A DNA stretch of 64,000 nt from Morinoia aosen (Eukaryota > Arthropoda > Malacostraca > Amphipoda > Talitridae), in contig CM059573.1 of NCBI GenBank assembly GCA_030386875.1, forward strand, positions 25,647,891 through 25,711,890, in the 5' to 3' direction. Every line of letters starts with the position of its first letter. The first letter of the stretch is position 1. A program made the position numbers and the translations under genes. The notes under the pieces are model-generated. The model saw only the letters and a program-made list of their open reading frames with translations, made no database searches and was not told the origin of the DNA. Shown piece after piece: positions 13,034 to 49,883 of this stretch.

Positions 13034-13262
13034 TTAACCCTTTAACATCCCAGAGGACACCAGTGTCCTCTTTCAAAAAAACCCTCAATATATTGTATTT
13101 CTTGTTCAATTAGTTCCCTAATGTGATCTTTCAAGTTCTCTGCCGGGTGGCAGTTCCTATCCCATCCTGATATTGGTGACTGCCTGATGCCAGCGTCAGT
13201 TTAGTGACGGTGGTTGTGTTAACGGTAATATGAGTATAAAAATTTGGACGTTAAAGGGTTAA
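13034..13262. mobile_element. TTAA-flanked MITE (piggyBac type)
   Basis: A 221-bp element bounded by TTAA on both sides (13034-13037 and 13259-13262). Its termini are inverted: ccctttaacatcc on the left against ggacgttaaaggg on the right, with one mismatch. TTAA duplication plus CCC-starting inverted repeats is the signature of piggyBac-superfamily elements. It has no coding capacity, so it would depend on a transposase elsewhere. An inner palindrome (gaggacaccagtgtcctc) lies near the left end. Confidence 0.75.
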
Positions 13263-13384
13263 ACTGTGTGATAAAAACAGTGTTGTTATATATTACTAAA
13301 CTCATTTTTTCTACAATGAGTAATTGTAGGATCACTTGATGCCAATATTAATAGAAAGAAATTTGAGGGCATGGGTTAGAGAAT

Positions 13385-13700
13385 AGGATTAAGTTAGCTA
13401 TGTTTGTCTATTCCATGGTATGGGAACTTGGGCTCCCAGGGGAGGTACTGTTAGGTGATTTCAGTTTTAGGTAGGTCTTCAAAATTTCTCTTCACACTTT
13501 AGATCTATTAGTTTTTGTGCTCTATTATTTGACCTTCATTTTTTTTCTAAATCATGGTTTCTGTGTGGAAGAATATCTTGTGAATGAACATGTCTTGTGA
13601 TAGATTTACCATTTTCTTTAGTCTGTAGTGAATGGTCCCTTCTCTTTGCACTCTTGGGATAGCGTTTGTTGTCAGGGTAGTCTTAAACTTTGTTAATAAT
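13385..13700 (+). repeat. diverged copy of SINE-like family
   Basis: Shares blocks with the younger copies: gggctcccagggg near the 5' part, ttttaggtaggtcttc, then a 3' block with cactcttgggatagcg, tgttgtcagggtagtcttaaact. It is strongly diverged; the closest relative in the window is the copy at 16808-17130. Borders are approximate and no target duplication was seen. Confidence 0.5.
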
Positions 13701-15408
13701 AAATGTTCATTGTAATATAATAAGTTAGAGATGGACAATTATAAGCTATGCTTTATTTCTCACCAATATTTATGAAAATTAAATATTCTTGACAGAATTT
13801 GAAGAAAAGGTTTGATTAATCATTCTATATGTTTTTCTTTCAAAACTATTATGCTCTTCATGTAAATATAAAGTGCAAGCATATACAATCAAGGCTTCAA
13901 GTCCAATTACCAATAAACACTTTAATTTCAACTACTGCAAAGAAAGGAATCATCCTATTTATTCTCATGCGTGAGTTCAAACAAATACACCAGTTTTACA
14001 GCATGTAAACTTTCTGAGGAAAGTACTGCTGTGCATGTCATTATGTAGCATAATTTTTAGCCTATTAGTAGCTGGCTCACAATGTTTATGCACAAACTTG
14101 TAAAAAGTATAGGTCACCTTGAGAAAAGCTACTTGATCCCTTTTGCTGTTTGACCTGACATTACTAAACCATATCACAACATAGGCTATGTTCAAAGTCT
14201 TAGAGATTTACCAGTATGATCCTGAAACAAAATAGCAGTCAAAACAATTTGATCCACAAGGGTTATCAAGTTCAAATTGTAAAAGTATGCACAATGAGTG
14301 ATAGCAAGCACTGCAAGAGTAGTTTTGGTCAGTTGTAAGGAGGTGTACTGAAGAAGAAAAAGCTCATAATGGTCTGAAAATAACAACAGAAACACTACGG
14401 TTCGATGCTGAGATATTCTAGAATATTTTTTCCTCTCATTTACTTTTTGAGTTCCCTTGTTGAAATTTTCACTCCCAAATATTCTTACATTTGAAATGGA
14501 ATTCCATTTGGATTGTAGGACTGACTGTAACACCGTGCTATGAATATGTATGTATATAAACATTTATTTTTATTTGTAAAAATAAGGCCTCAGTATTATC
14601 AACTATGGATATTGAGTATGTAAAATAAGGTTTATTATACGCATCAGATTTGTAGTAGACTACTTCTTTTTGTGCAAAGTGTGTTATCTGTAATTTGACT
14701 GTGCTTAATTATTTTCTTGCAGAAAAGAAAGTGAGAATGAGGACAGTGTTATTTTAGTTACTAGTTGTGTACTTTGTACATAACAAGACCTAATGGGTCT
14801 GTGAATTTGATTAAAACTAGAGGTGCTGCAGTAATTAGGTTAAAATTTATTCTTCATCTGTTGATGATGTTTTATAGCCCAGATTTGACATCTCAATTTT
14901 GTCATTGCTGAGCTTGCCTGTTGTAGAAATAATCAGGCTATTATGGATCTGAGTGTTGGGTGAGTTTTATACCTCATAAGTTTGCTCTAAAAAAAATAGT
15001 GTTTTGATGTTAGGCTTTCTAGATTAAGTGTTCTGATATCTATGACAATGTTGGCTTTTCATTCTTTTGTTTCTAATGTAATTTTGTATCATACCAGATT
15101 TTAATTCAGAATTCAATTACTTTGTACTTTGTCTTTTTCTTGAGAAGTAGTTTTTCTATGATTTGGTAACATTTTATGTATATTATTCATGTCTTGTATT
15201 GGTTTTGAGAACCAAAAATTTAAATCAAACCATGGTCAGTTGTTGGTCTTGACCAAAATTTGAGATTTTGCATTTCCATGCCAAGATGTATTTCTTATAT
15301 TGTATTGATGAATACAATGCTTATGCTTGGGATATTTTTTGAATTGTATTTGCAAAATAAGGAAATAAAACTTATTGTATGTTTTATATTATTTTGTTAA
15401 ATTGTAAT

Positions 15409-15765
15409 CCCCTCAGGGGGATACAACTATTGTATCTGTGGGAATTAGCGCTCCCAGGGGGACCATGTGTGGGCCTGAGCTAAAGGTTAGGTAGGCTTCC
15501 TGTTTGTTGAAATAGAATAGGTTTTTGTTTTGTTACGGACCATCTTTTTTCGGTTCACTGCTGTCCTGTTTTTCAGCACCTACTACTTTCTTCTTCAAGT
15601 TTTTTCTTGTTTCATGAACTTCTTTCTCATCTCACTGTTTCTGTGCCCTTTCTGCATAGATTCCACATTCCCTTAACTCCATACTAAATGGTGCCTTCTT
15701 CCTTCCTCTCTTTGGATCTCAATTTTTGAGGATAGGGAGGCTTAAACTAACTAATAATAACTAAT
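15409..15765 (+). repeat. SINE-like repeat, full-length copy
   Basis: A 357-bp copy starting cccctcaggggg and ending in a taataata-type tail. It is flanked by a 10-bp direct repeat aaattgtaat (15399-15408 and 15766-15775). The head holds three adjacent small hairpins: the cccctcagggg palindrome, gataca...tgtatc, and ggga...tccc. The body has no open frame. Confidence 0.8.
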
Positions 15766-16807
15766 AAATTGTAATTTTATCTCTGTGAGCTTGATAATGG
15801 TTGTTTAGTAATAATGGAACGTTTTGGGTATCTACTCGTCTTGAACTGAAATGTGCATCCGAAATAGATTACATGACATTACAGCGTGACTTTTAACTTG
15901 ATGTAAATTCCTGCTTTGAAATACAGGGAAAACAAGCTAATGTGAACACAGTTAGATATTCTTAGAGGACTTTGGTCTCTACTTTAAAGGAAAGTTAGGA
16001 TTTGTTGTTTAGTTCAGTGTCTCAAATTTTGTTGGTTTGGATCAAGTATCATCAACATGCTAAAGTTTCAGTTTTTGTCTTATGAATATTTTTGCATGTG
16101 TAAGGGGCCAAGCATTTTTTGGTCATGGTAGAGCATTCCAAAAATGTTTTCATTTATAACTTTTCCACATCATTCTGTTATTTTTTTTCATGTTTCACTT
16201 TAAAACTTTGCGTTTTGCTTCTAAGGTAAACTGTTGGTATTCGTAGATTTGAGAGATCATGTCTTCAGAAATATTCGTTGATATTTTTTGATGCTGCTCT
16301 TATTATCTTTTATATCTGCTATAAACCTGGAGACAGGTATAGAACATGAATTATGTGTTGAGCAGTTCATTTTCATATATGTGTTATAATTACATTAGGC
16401 TGTATGTCTCAAAAAATTATTTCTTTCAAGCATTTTCTTTTAACGTATCAAAGATATGTTCCAGATAATGCATGTGGGTATATTCTTACTCATTGAAAAT
16501 TCTCTCTCTCTCTAACTCATCAAAGCATCAGCCATTACATGTTTCACATTTACTATACTTCTGAGGTGAATTTCTGGTAATCAACTTATGTGTACTTTTT
16601 TACATCTTATAATTCATAATTTTTACCAAAAAACATTCAAGTTCAGCATTGTAATGTAGTAGGGGGCTTGTAATGTATGAGAGTTGTGGTTTTATTGAAT
16701 AGAATTATTTTCAGCTGCAAGGTTCAGTGAAGTTCAGTTGGCTAGTGTTTCTAAATGTAGCTTTTTTAATTCCATAATTTTTGATATTTCTAAGATGCAC
16801 ACTCGTC

Positions 16808-17130
16808 AGGAGGCTTTGGGTTAGTTAGGTTTGTCTATCTTATGCTCTGGGGGGACTGGCACTCCCACCTCACCCCCAGGAAAGTTACCTTCAGCCATAG
16901 ATAGACTTTCAAGACTTCTGTCTTCCAGGTCCACATTGCATCTCAGTTTTCAGGTCATCTTTGCTATCTCCTCTTAGTACTTTATTTCTTTCTTACTGCT
17001 TCTTTTATGGGCTGCCCTGTGTGGAAACTCACCAAGTGCATAGATTCCTAGTTGTCTATAGTCCTTTTTAAATGGTTCCTTCTCATTGCATTGCTCTCTT
17101 GAGATGGCCTTTGCTGTGTGTGGGGCCAGG
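16808..17130 (+). repeat. diverged copy of SINE-like family
   Basis: Contains ctggggggactggcactccc in place of the usual head, tagatagactttc, ctttatgggctgcc, and the 3' block ggttccttctcattgcattgctctcttgag. It is an older copy; borders are approximate. Confidence 0.5.
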
Positions 17131-17486
17131 GATCTCAAAATAGCTACCATAAAAGTAAATATAACCTTAGAAGCACAGCAGGTCTGCATTTTTACTTTGG
17201 AATCGTCATTTAAATGTGAGAAGCAGAGTTATGTGCTGCCAGTTTGGAGCTTACTATTAGCTACGCTTAGCCATGTGTGGTATTTAGAGTGAGTTTCATG
17301 ATTACAGCGAGTGAGTGAAGCCTTTGTTACCTTCATACCATTATCTGTTAGCCGTATACCAACTTTGTCTTTTAGCTCTGGGTACTTTTGTTATTCAAAT
17401 GATGTAATTCAGGTGCAGTTGGGTTGTTTTTTTCACGATGTTGTGTAATTTCTTGTGTGTGTTGATATTTGTGTTTTCTTGTGCAG

Positions 17487-40659
<23,173 letters not shown>

Positions 40660-41345
40660 GCCAAGCTACCTGGTAGTCACCTCAAAAACTTGTAGTAACT
40701 TTAATTTTATTTCCTATATTTTCGTGGCCGTGATACTCAATGGTGCAAATGCTTGCACGAGGCATGAGTGGAGCCCATTTGTACGGTAGTTTCGTCTAAA
40801 TCTGTTGTAACTTTAAATTTATTTTCCTTCTAATTGTGCTCTTGTAACTAATAGTGGGGCACAGCTCATTCCCACTGTATGATTTTATTGCTAATATTTG
40901 AAGTTGAAATTTTGTTCCAATATTTCACGCTTGCTATTGCTTCTTTTCATCATAAGTCTGCCGTGGGAAGAGTTTAGCCTAACTGCATTGTAACAACCGG
41001 AACGCTCCTACAATCGTGACTCATTTTATTGGTGGTACACAGGAGTTGAGTTGCAGATGGCACACAGCAGTTCGCTGTGGTCACCTAGACTATTCGCGTT
41101 AAAGTTCATTGGCCATAAGTTAGTTAAGCTTCATATGAACTCTTGCATGCCAAATAACTTTCGATGGCTTATTCGTGAGTAGCCTTTTACAAAAATTGTT
41201 GTTTATTGTTATGGTAATGATGGGCTTTTCCGTTTTCTTCTCGAGTGCGTCCAATACGAATGCACGACAGCTTAGCTAGGTCGTCGCTCCTTCTGCCTAG
41301 AAAATCAAGTTTGAGTAAATATTCAAATAAATCTTAATTTAGCAC
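40660..41345 (+). other. simj 3' UTR with candidate polyadenylation signal
   Basis: Non-coding sequence after the simj stop. The first clear AATAAA is at 41326-41331 (caaataaatc). The true 3' end could be further downstream. Confidence 0.5.
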
Positions 41346-44300
41346 TATGACACTACACAGCCGTTAAATGTAATATCGCTCTTGAAATGTTGTGATCTCG
41401 CTTTTCTTTTCATTTTCTCCGTAACGTGAGCTGACGAACTCCTAAATCCTACTGTTGAGGTGTGTGAGAGCAACTGTTGATGATTCTTGGAAACATTGGC
41501 ATGACGCGAGGAAACTGAAGTGTCATCCAACTCATCTACTTAGCCTCGCATTTGGAGAGGTGCTTATGGCATATCGGTGTGTGTTATTCCAGTCCCATCT
41601 CCAGAAATTGAGTTGTGATACTCTTCCTGCATGAAATTTTTGACCGTAGACCCCAGTGTATTATATTGAGTGATCTAAACGTTTTGATTAACCTTAGCAG
41701 AATGTTGATCTCGAGATCTGCACTATCTTTTTCTTATTTTGCCTTTCAATACCTTAGCTTCTTTCAATTTTCATGCCTTTCTATCTCTTTTTTGTGATTT
41801 CTTCCTCTTCCTTCTTAACTTTCTGTTTCTATGCTCATTTAATCCTGTGTGGGAACACACCTTGTGCACAGAGTCCCCGTTTTCTATAGTTCATACTGAA
41901 AGCTCTTTTGAGGTCGCCATTGTTGTGGCTAGGGAATCTTAAACTAGGTATTATTATGATAACAATAATAATAATTATGCTAATTTTGCCTTCCACTTAA
42001 CTGACTTGCATGCGTCTTGCGAATGCAGCCTGAAAGTGCGCTGATTTTCATTCAAGATCCATTGTTCCAGTTATTTTATTGCGCGAGTAGCTTTCGGGTT
42101 GGAAAAGTTACATGCTAAAGCGTGGGTTGGGCTACTTCCGTGCTCATTCGTTATTTGACGTTCATGCTTATTACGCAGTAGTATTTTTTTTATTATAAAT
42201 TGTTATCATTTTGTGGGTATAACAGGGGTGTGTTTAATATTTTTGCCTAGTTATCTGGATGTAAAATAAAAGACCTGATTTTTCAACAAGTTTTTGCGCT
42301 AGTTCTGATAATCATGTTCATGTTGCCCAATGAAAGGTAAAATCCTGGAATATGAGCCCGTACCATAAATTATATATTCATGTTTAATTCTATGGAAGTA
42401 TAATACGTAACAGCCAATCATGAAGTGCTAATTGTTCCGCTAAAAGTTCATAAAAAGATGAAAACAAGTCATTCTAGTTCCCCCGTGACCAGTGGAAGTA
42501 AATTCTAAGATCTTAAACACGGTAGCTATGCGGGAAATGTGTTGTAAAGCTCTAGCTTGTATTAGCAACCTGACCTGTCCAAGGAAAAAGAATCATATTT
42601 CTAATTCTAAATTCAGTTGGAAAAATAATTTAAACTGTTAACGTTAGAAAGTATTTTTTAAATGCAGGTCAGCGTATGAGCGTTTGAGTTTAATTTTCCT
42701 GGTATACTGGTTTTCCGCGTTTCTGGCCCAAATAAGAGAATGTGTTGATTAGGATTCCTAGTGTTGCTGCAAGTTTAGGCGATCTTTTATTGAATTGGGT
42801 ACACATAGTTGAGCACTTATATCAGACGCGTATGCCTTGGTTGCAGTTTCGTTCATATTTAGAGTTCTCCCACAAGGCGTTGAGGATGTTATGTTAATGA
42901 CTAATAACAAATATGCACGCAATTCACGATTCAAGTAGAATAAGCCAAGAACCGGGCCGGGAATCGGAGGCTCGGAAAAAGAGTTCCTACTACTGCCTGT
43001 TGTTCATGATGGAAATGAGTCATCGATGAAATAGCGTTGGCTGCTACTACTACTACTACTACTACTAATGTTATTTCTAGATGATATTGTCGGTATTCCT
43101 GATATGGACATGTGTTCTCCCCGCCCACACCACCTATGCTCTTTAGCGCATGTCTTCTCTTATCTTAGTCCAACTTGTACATATTTTAGCGTATATCAAT
43201 GACGGTATTAATCGTCCTCGCTATTTTTCAAATCTGTGCTGTTTCTTTTGTAGATTTTTGTGCGTCCTACGTCCCTGTCAGAGGCTTCGGGACATAACGC
43301 TCCCGGAGGCTTTGTTGGTTTCCCAAAGCAGGTATCAAATAATGTGGTCGAGCAGCTCTCTTTGTTTTTAAAGCATCATGTGCCGTGTTTTGTCCCTGCT
43401 GCATATTTATATGTAAGTGAAAATATTTTAATTGCTGTAGCAGAATCTTATCGCTTGATGGTAAACGAGTCGTGAGCGAAATATGACCATACTTAAATTT
43501 CTGTAAACTGTGAAGAACTAGTTTGTTTTAGTGTAATTTGCCTTCAGTGCAGGGAGAATGGGTCACATTAACTGGGAAATTTGCAGTACTCCAATAGTAG
43601 ATAGGGTTCTTGGGTTTTTCGTGTAGGATTTGCTTATGCAATATATCATCAACATCATCATCAAACGTTATCAGCGTTCTGACGGTACTTCAGCTCACGG
43701 CAGAGTCTGTACGCTTGAATCTGTTGAACATTCAATTAGGCATGTCGTTTTATTTCTCATTGTACATGGGCGTGATGGGACTATCGACGTCTTGTGCGTG
43801 CTTTATTTTTCATTTATTTCTTCTTTACTTACGCTGTCCTTTTGCTGACGGTAGCGAGTCTGCCGGTTTGTGCAATCGGAACCAAGTACTCTTCGGATAC
43901 CGTTTGAATTCTCTCTATAACGAGTTTCGCTACGAAGATTTTCTGAATCATGTTAACAACGATTGTTAATAGGAGTTTCGATCATTTTCTCAGTTTTTAA
44001 ATGTTCTTAGAAAGAATTATGAAATACAAAGCGGGTGCTGATGAAGGTAGTTCCGTTGTTTTGGTCAGACAAAAGGGTCTGTTGTGACATCTTTCTTTTA
44101 CTTTGCATCTCTTCGCAATAATTAATTTACGCTACGTTCTGCTTTTTTGCTTGTTTTCTTTTCATTTTCCTAGTGTAAAAATTCGTGGTATCGTTGAGAT
44201 AGGTCTGAATACTACTGTATCAATTTAATGCAGCGACTGGAAACATCTGTATTGCAGTATTCTCTTTGGGATTAAGGAACGGATCAATGCCTGTGAATTC

Positions 44301-44370
44301 CACTTTGAAAACACGTCATTCGAGGATTTAGAAGTAAGAAAGTATTCATTTTTTTAATTGAAATGTGATT
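41346..44370. other. intergenic, one old SINE-like fragment and one possible exon
   Basis: A fragment at about 41775-41945 keeps the 3' half of the SINE-like family (tgtgtgggaacacaccttgt, then gtggctagggaatcttaaac). A (CTA) microsatellite of about nine units lies at 43042-43069. A possible coding exon is listed at 43254-43331. Nothing else was recognised. Confidence 0.5.
43254..43331 (+). CDS. possible coding exon of an unidentified gene
   Basis: A 78-bp segment between a good acceptor (ctgtttcttttgtag) and a good donor (aagcag|gtatca), open in phase 0: IFVRPTSLSEASGHNAPGGF, then VGFPKQ. It is more GC-rich than its surroundings. It could be an alternative 3' exon of simj or part of a separate small gene, but no partner exon could be found. 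I do not recognise the peptide. Confidence 0.3.
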
Positions 44371-44373
44371 AAT

Positions 44374-45035
44374 CCCCCTGGGAAATACAACTTATGTATC
44401 TAAGAGAATTAGCCCTTCCATGGGTAAATGTAAGTCTCGAGCTGAACGCTAGGTAGGCCTTTTGTTAAGTTGAAAAGTTTTCCTCTTTTGTTATGGAGGA
44501 TCTTTTTCCGGTTCATTTGCTATCTTTTTTTCAGGAGCCCTTGGTAGGCCTTCTTTTTGTTGAAATAAAATCTTTTTTGTTATGGTAAGGACCACCTTTT
44601 TTCGGTTCACTACTGTCCTGCTTTTCAGCACCTCTGAATTTTTTCTTCAACTATTATCTTGTTTCATAACCTTCCTTCTTATCTTACCGTTTCTATGCAC
44701 TTTCTGCATTGATTCCGCATTTTCTTGTCTCCGCACTTAATGGTGCCTTCCTCCTTCATTTCTTCGATACGTTCTTTTTTTGTAGCGGTTTGGGAGGCTT
44801 AAACTAACATTTAATCTAACGTAATCTAATTTTCAGGATCTGTTACTATCTTCTTTCATTTTATCTTGTTTCGCAAACTTCTTTCAATCTTGCTGCAGAT
44901 TGTTGAAACACCTTGTGAATCGAGTATCGATTTCGTTGCTTCCATTCCTGAATGGTGCATTCCTCTTTCATCTTTTGGGAATCCCTAGGTTGTTATTGAG
45001 GAGGCTTAAACTAACTTCTAATCTAATCTAAAACT
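44374..45035 (+). repeat. composite of SINE-like copies
   Basis: A decayed head (ccccctgggaaatacaac, gaattagcccttcc) is followed by body blocks that appear twice (ggccttttgttaagttg, then taggccttctttttgttg at 44546). A full 3' part ends near 44830 (taatctaacgtaatct). A third partial body runs 44840-45030 and ends ctaatctaatct. This suggests one copy inserted into, or duplicated next to, another. Confidence 0.65.
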
Positions 45036-45827
45036 TGATTATTTTTCTACAATCAGATGTAGACTTATAGCTAAACTCCGCATGGTTCGCTCATATAAGT
45101 TTTTTTTTGTGCGATGATACGCCTTTTCTCTGATTTTTTTTTTTTCGTTTTATCGGGCGCATGGTAATGCACGTGCATAGGGACAGCTATTTACAGCGCG
45201 TGCCGTTGGGGGTCCCTAGCACATTTTATGTCAGTCTCATGGAACACAGGTGAAACTCATTACGCGTCGTACGATAATTTACACATTTTTGCTTATGATT
45301 TAGTGTAGGCTGTTGGAGAGAATTTAATTTTTTTGCAAAGAATAACTGCAATTTATATCTTAAACACAGACCACAATTGCAAACGAAATGATATCTTTCG
45401 TTTCGAATTTCTTCTCTTCTCCCTAATGCCCCAGAGAGTTCAACCCGTTTTAATGGATGCCGTCTGACTCACGTTTGTCTTTACTTATTCGTGTGTGTCC
45501 AGTCGTTTTCACTTAATTGAACTGATTTTGTCTGCTGCCTCTTATTAGTTTTTTTTGTAAGGGCTTATGAAATGACCATAAGCGTCTTGTAGTTCAATTA
45601 ATCTGCAATTCTACTAATTTGGTACTATTTCACTATTCAATTTGCTTCCATTTACTCCAGGTTTTCTATATATTCGTTGATGCAGATCTATTTGTTATGA
45701 ATCGTCACTCGGCGAGTTACCTTTTGGTTGAATGTTGTGTTTCAATGGAAGTGAAATTTTATCTTGATTCAAAATGTTCAATCTATTCAAGCAGCTGCGA
45801 CCTCTGCTTTTAACGTATCTTTAGGAA

Positions 45828-46055
45828 TTAACGTTTCCGGGGGAAGATGCCGGTTCTCGAGCTGAAGGTTAGTTAGGCCTTCCGTTTGTTGCAACAAGGA
45901 TTATCACGTTTCATAAACTTCCTTCTCGACTTCCGTTCTTACGCGCAGAGTGCGGGGACACCTTGTGAAGATTCTCTGTTTCTCAACGCCATACAAAATG
46001 GTGCCTTCCTCTCTATGAAACACTTGTGGTCATGGCGGCTTAAACTAACTTTTCT
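45828..46055 (+). repeat. diverged, internally deleted SINE-like copy
   Basis: Head ttaacgtttccgggggaaga, ctcgagctgaaggttag, then a shortened body. The 3' block reads cgccatacaaaatggtgcc and ggcggcttaaactaact. Confidence 0.6.
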
Positions 46056-46059
46056 AATC

Positions 46060-49000
46060 TCTGCTAAGAGTTTCGGGGTGAAGCTAATAAAAAATTACTA
46101 GCATATCTGATTGTGCTGACATTTTTTTGCTTCATGTTCTTGCATTTATGGCTGAATTTTCTTTCCGCTGAATTTGCGTGCAGCTGTTCTTGGTCTAGGA
46201 GTAAATGCAAGTATTGTAGTTTTTTGTACTGTTCATGCGAGTGTTCCTTTGGTTGTGGATCACCTATGGCTTAGCAATAATAATGGTATGTTGTCACAGA
46301 AAATTTCTATGGCCCTGCTACAAAAGAAATTGTGGCGCTTTGTGTCTTGCCGTTTAAATTAGTGGGTGTAAATTATTTTGTTGGCTGATGTTTTTTGTGT
46401 TTTCTTGACCTCGAATGCTTGTCCTGGCCCATCATCGTCCTATTTGCTTTGCATGCATGTCTTCGTAGGTAGCATTTAATTATTGGAAAAAATAGACATG
46501 GTCGATCTTATGATTTGCTATTGGATTTTTATTAAGCATCTATCGAATAAAACTGGGGGATCAGTTAATCTCCCATGGGGCTCGTATGCGCCTCTTAGCG
46601 CCAGGTGGATCATTCACAATACGTTGTTCAGTTTGTGCCGATTTTGGGCCTTGTGTACAATGTTGCTATTTATGTTAACGTTTGTTTTAGCGGTATACGT
46701 TTTGTCAGGCGCATCCTTGCATTATTTCAACTGAGGTGTCGCTTTCTATGCTCCTTTTTGTAAAATTACACTATGCTTGGATTAGGATTTTTTGATGCGA
46801 TCATTTATTTTTATCGTCAGTAGGATTCCGTCATCATGTATTGTTTTCGTGCCTTTTGAAATGTGAGGTTTGTCATGTCAAAATAGAACTGTAGTTGTGT
46901 CCACGAATTCGGTCCACAAATTGTTGACTAATGTTCAAAAGTATCATTTTCCAATGCTATGATAATTGTTTATTTATGACTTTTTACCCTCAAACATTCA
47001 GATCATCAGGTTATCAAAGCGTTATATCGTCAGTGCTGTGCCAGCGAATTCTAACGTCTGTCGTCGGTTGTGGTGGAAAGTAGATGTAGAGGAACGTACG
47101 TACATTGAACAATTGAAAATAGTACGATGGTGTATAGACTGTACTACGGTACAAATTTCATGTGTAAAAAATTATTTTGAGGTGTAAAAATATTGATGTG
47201 CATGCTTCTTTGTGCAGGCGTTCATACTCCTGACAACGTGAATTGAGGTGTAAAAAAACCTCTCGTTAATTATTTATTGCTTGAATAATGAATACGTATA
47301 GATTGTCAAATTGGACCTTTGATTTAAGTTTCGTAATGCGAAGCAATCGATCGCTGAAATTTGTGTCCTTCTATGTGAAGCACTTATTTATTGGTACCAG
47401 TCTTACTCTGTGTATCCTTGAAAAATGTACATAGTGACCAAATTTGTAAAAAAATGTACAGAAAGTAAGCGTTAGCCTTAAGCGTAGTTAGGATTTTTTT
47501 GAACGGGGGGTGTTGAACTTGTTTTCTCGTGAACAGAACCTTCTGCTACTGTCAATTTCTGAATTTTTATCTGCCCTTTATTTGCAATGCCCGTCTTTCC
47601 TCACGATCACTGTCCCAGTGAGGCTCTACTACAGACACTTCGTGCGACTTTATACTATTCAGGCTCTTAGTTTATTTTTCAGGAAGCCGGTTACGATGGC
47701 TTTTAATTTGCAAAAATATTCTTTAGAAACGTTGATTTCAAATAAGTAATGAAAATTTTATTATTTTCAGGATGTTGTTGAGTTAAGCTGTGGAGTTTAG
47801 AATTTCTTTAATTTATGCTCATTAACGTTTTTTATGTGTGTACGTAAGGCCTTCAATACGTTTATGTAAAATACGTTTCATCTCTTGATATTTGAGAACT
47901 TTTAAAAATTTTGTGTGGAGTTTTATATTCGTAAATAAAGGCTTATTGTATCACGTTACAATTGTGAAAATTGCATCAGGTTCTCTTAGGCACGATATGC
48001 TCACATTTGTCCTAAGCAAGGTAGGCAAGAGAAGTAGTTGAAAATAACTTGTTTTTTTTGGTACATATCTCGTTTGTTCCGTGGCGCGTGGTCCACTTAT
48101 CTTCCTTACTCGGTTGACACGTTTCTGGTTGGTGCTCGACAACAGCTGCTGCTTCAAGTGGATCAGTGATTTCCATAATACTTCACCGTTCACAAAACGA
48201 CTGCAGTGAATGAAATGTTGACTAGGAAACTGGAAGGTAAATATCATGGTGTTCTTTGTGCTAACTCTGAGCTCGCTGCTGAATTTCGGTGGTTGTTTCT
48301 TACCTTGTCGACCTGTCTGGGGACCAGAGCGTTTTCCAAGGATAACACTCTTGACCCGCAGAAAGGTGGCCGCGTGTGAGGACGTTGTGAATGCGCGTCA
48401 TGGCTAAGTAATGTTTCATTTGCTTATTGTATTTTCCTGTGTCGACATCATTCACCGTCAATTTGTTGCCCTCATTTTCTTTTCACTTTAACTTTCCGAA
48501 CTGCCTGCTATAAAGTTGCAAGCCAGACAAAATTGTTCTCTTCGGTTTTCATTACATGCTTAAATTTTTACCTGAATTGTTCCTATAATGTAATTGTTTT
48601 AATTAATCAATTCAGATTTCAGAAGGAATGTTAATGAGCGTAAAAATTTAAAAACAGCTTGTGTGGAGTTGTGTGCTGCATTCGATCATCTCGTCTCGGA
48701 GAGTGACATGAGCGTGTCTCTTGAGTTATTGTTATAGTTTGTGCTTGTCTTTGGAGACTAGTCTCTTTAGGAGGTATTCAATTACCCGCATTGAACGAGC
48801 AGCTCTGGATTCACACCCGTCGTCTTAAGCCACACGATCCTAATACACGGAAAGACGACCACCGTCCATGCTCATGCTGAATATCAATTATTTTATTTAT
48901 ATTCTATTTGGAAAATCAGTTTTTATTTTAATTCTTCATATCTATCGACTGTTTTTATTTTTTGAAATGAATTAGCATATTGTTTTGTAGCGTTTTTAAT

Positions 49001-49883
49001 GCATTCATCTCCCATAAACTCATTTCTCATTCGTGGTGTTACAAGAACTACGTAGATCTATCATTCTTTTTACCTCAAGTGTGTTAAATTTCTGCGGTAA
49101 AGGTTTTTATTATGCTTTAGAAAGGTAGAATTTTAAAAATTCTGAAAATTGGCTTGTGCCTAAAAATGTGTCATCTCGTAATCTTTCGAACCGTTGCCGT
49201 TCCTAAATGAGTTTCCAAGCTTTCCTCGTCTATGTCTTATTTTGTTCGCCTCTTTTATTTTTGTGGTGTGGATGAAGAAAGAGATGCGTTTTTGAGATAT
49301 TGCTCGAGTGCTCTCTTGGGTTATTAACAGTTGGTGACAGCTTGCTTTGCTCGTCGAACGCGATCGTGGACTAATGAAATTTGTGTCATTCTCTGCTGCA
49401 CGAGCGACTGTATTCTTCTGTGTTACATCCTATTCAGCTTGTATCCAAGCTTATAGTATTCTAGCTCTTAGTTGACGATGAACGGTGGTTTGGGCGGAAA
49501 TGTTGATAAGATAGCAGGTAAATAGCCGAAACTGTAGATACACCGTGCATTTAATCGTATAATGGTAGGGGCAGTTATGGTTTTTCGTGTGTGTGAGAGA
49601 GCAAGCGTAAAACTGATACCTTTTTCTAATTGTGACCAAAATGTTGAAATCTTTAATAAAACTGATAAATTACGCTTTTGTATTCCATTTCCATGTTTTT
49701 TTTTTAATTTAATCTCCCAAATTTTACATTTATTTAGGGAAGGAGTTGTTCTTCCACTGACGCCGTTAATTTTCAACCGATGCTGATCTTATATTTTGCC
49801 TATCTTGTACCTCGCGATGTGTAGTTACCGACTTCCGTCGCTGAGGACGAATTTTGCCAGAAACCGGATTGCGCCTTGCCTTG
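46060..49883. other. intergenic, unrecognised
   Basis: No exon, RNA gene or transposon could be supported. Several AATAAA sites occur (for example near 47933) but no transcript can be assigned. Confidence 0.45.
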
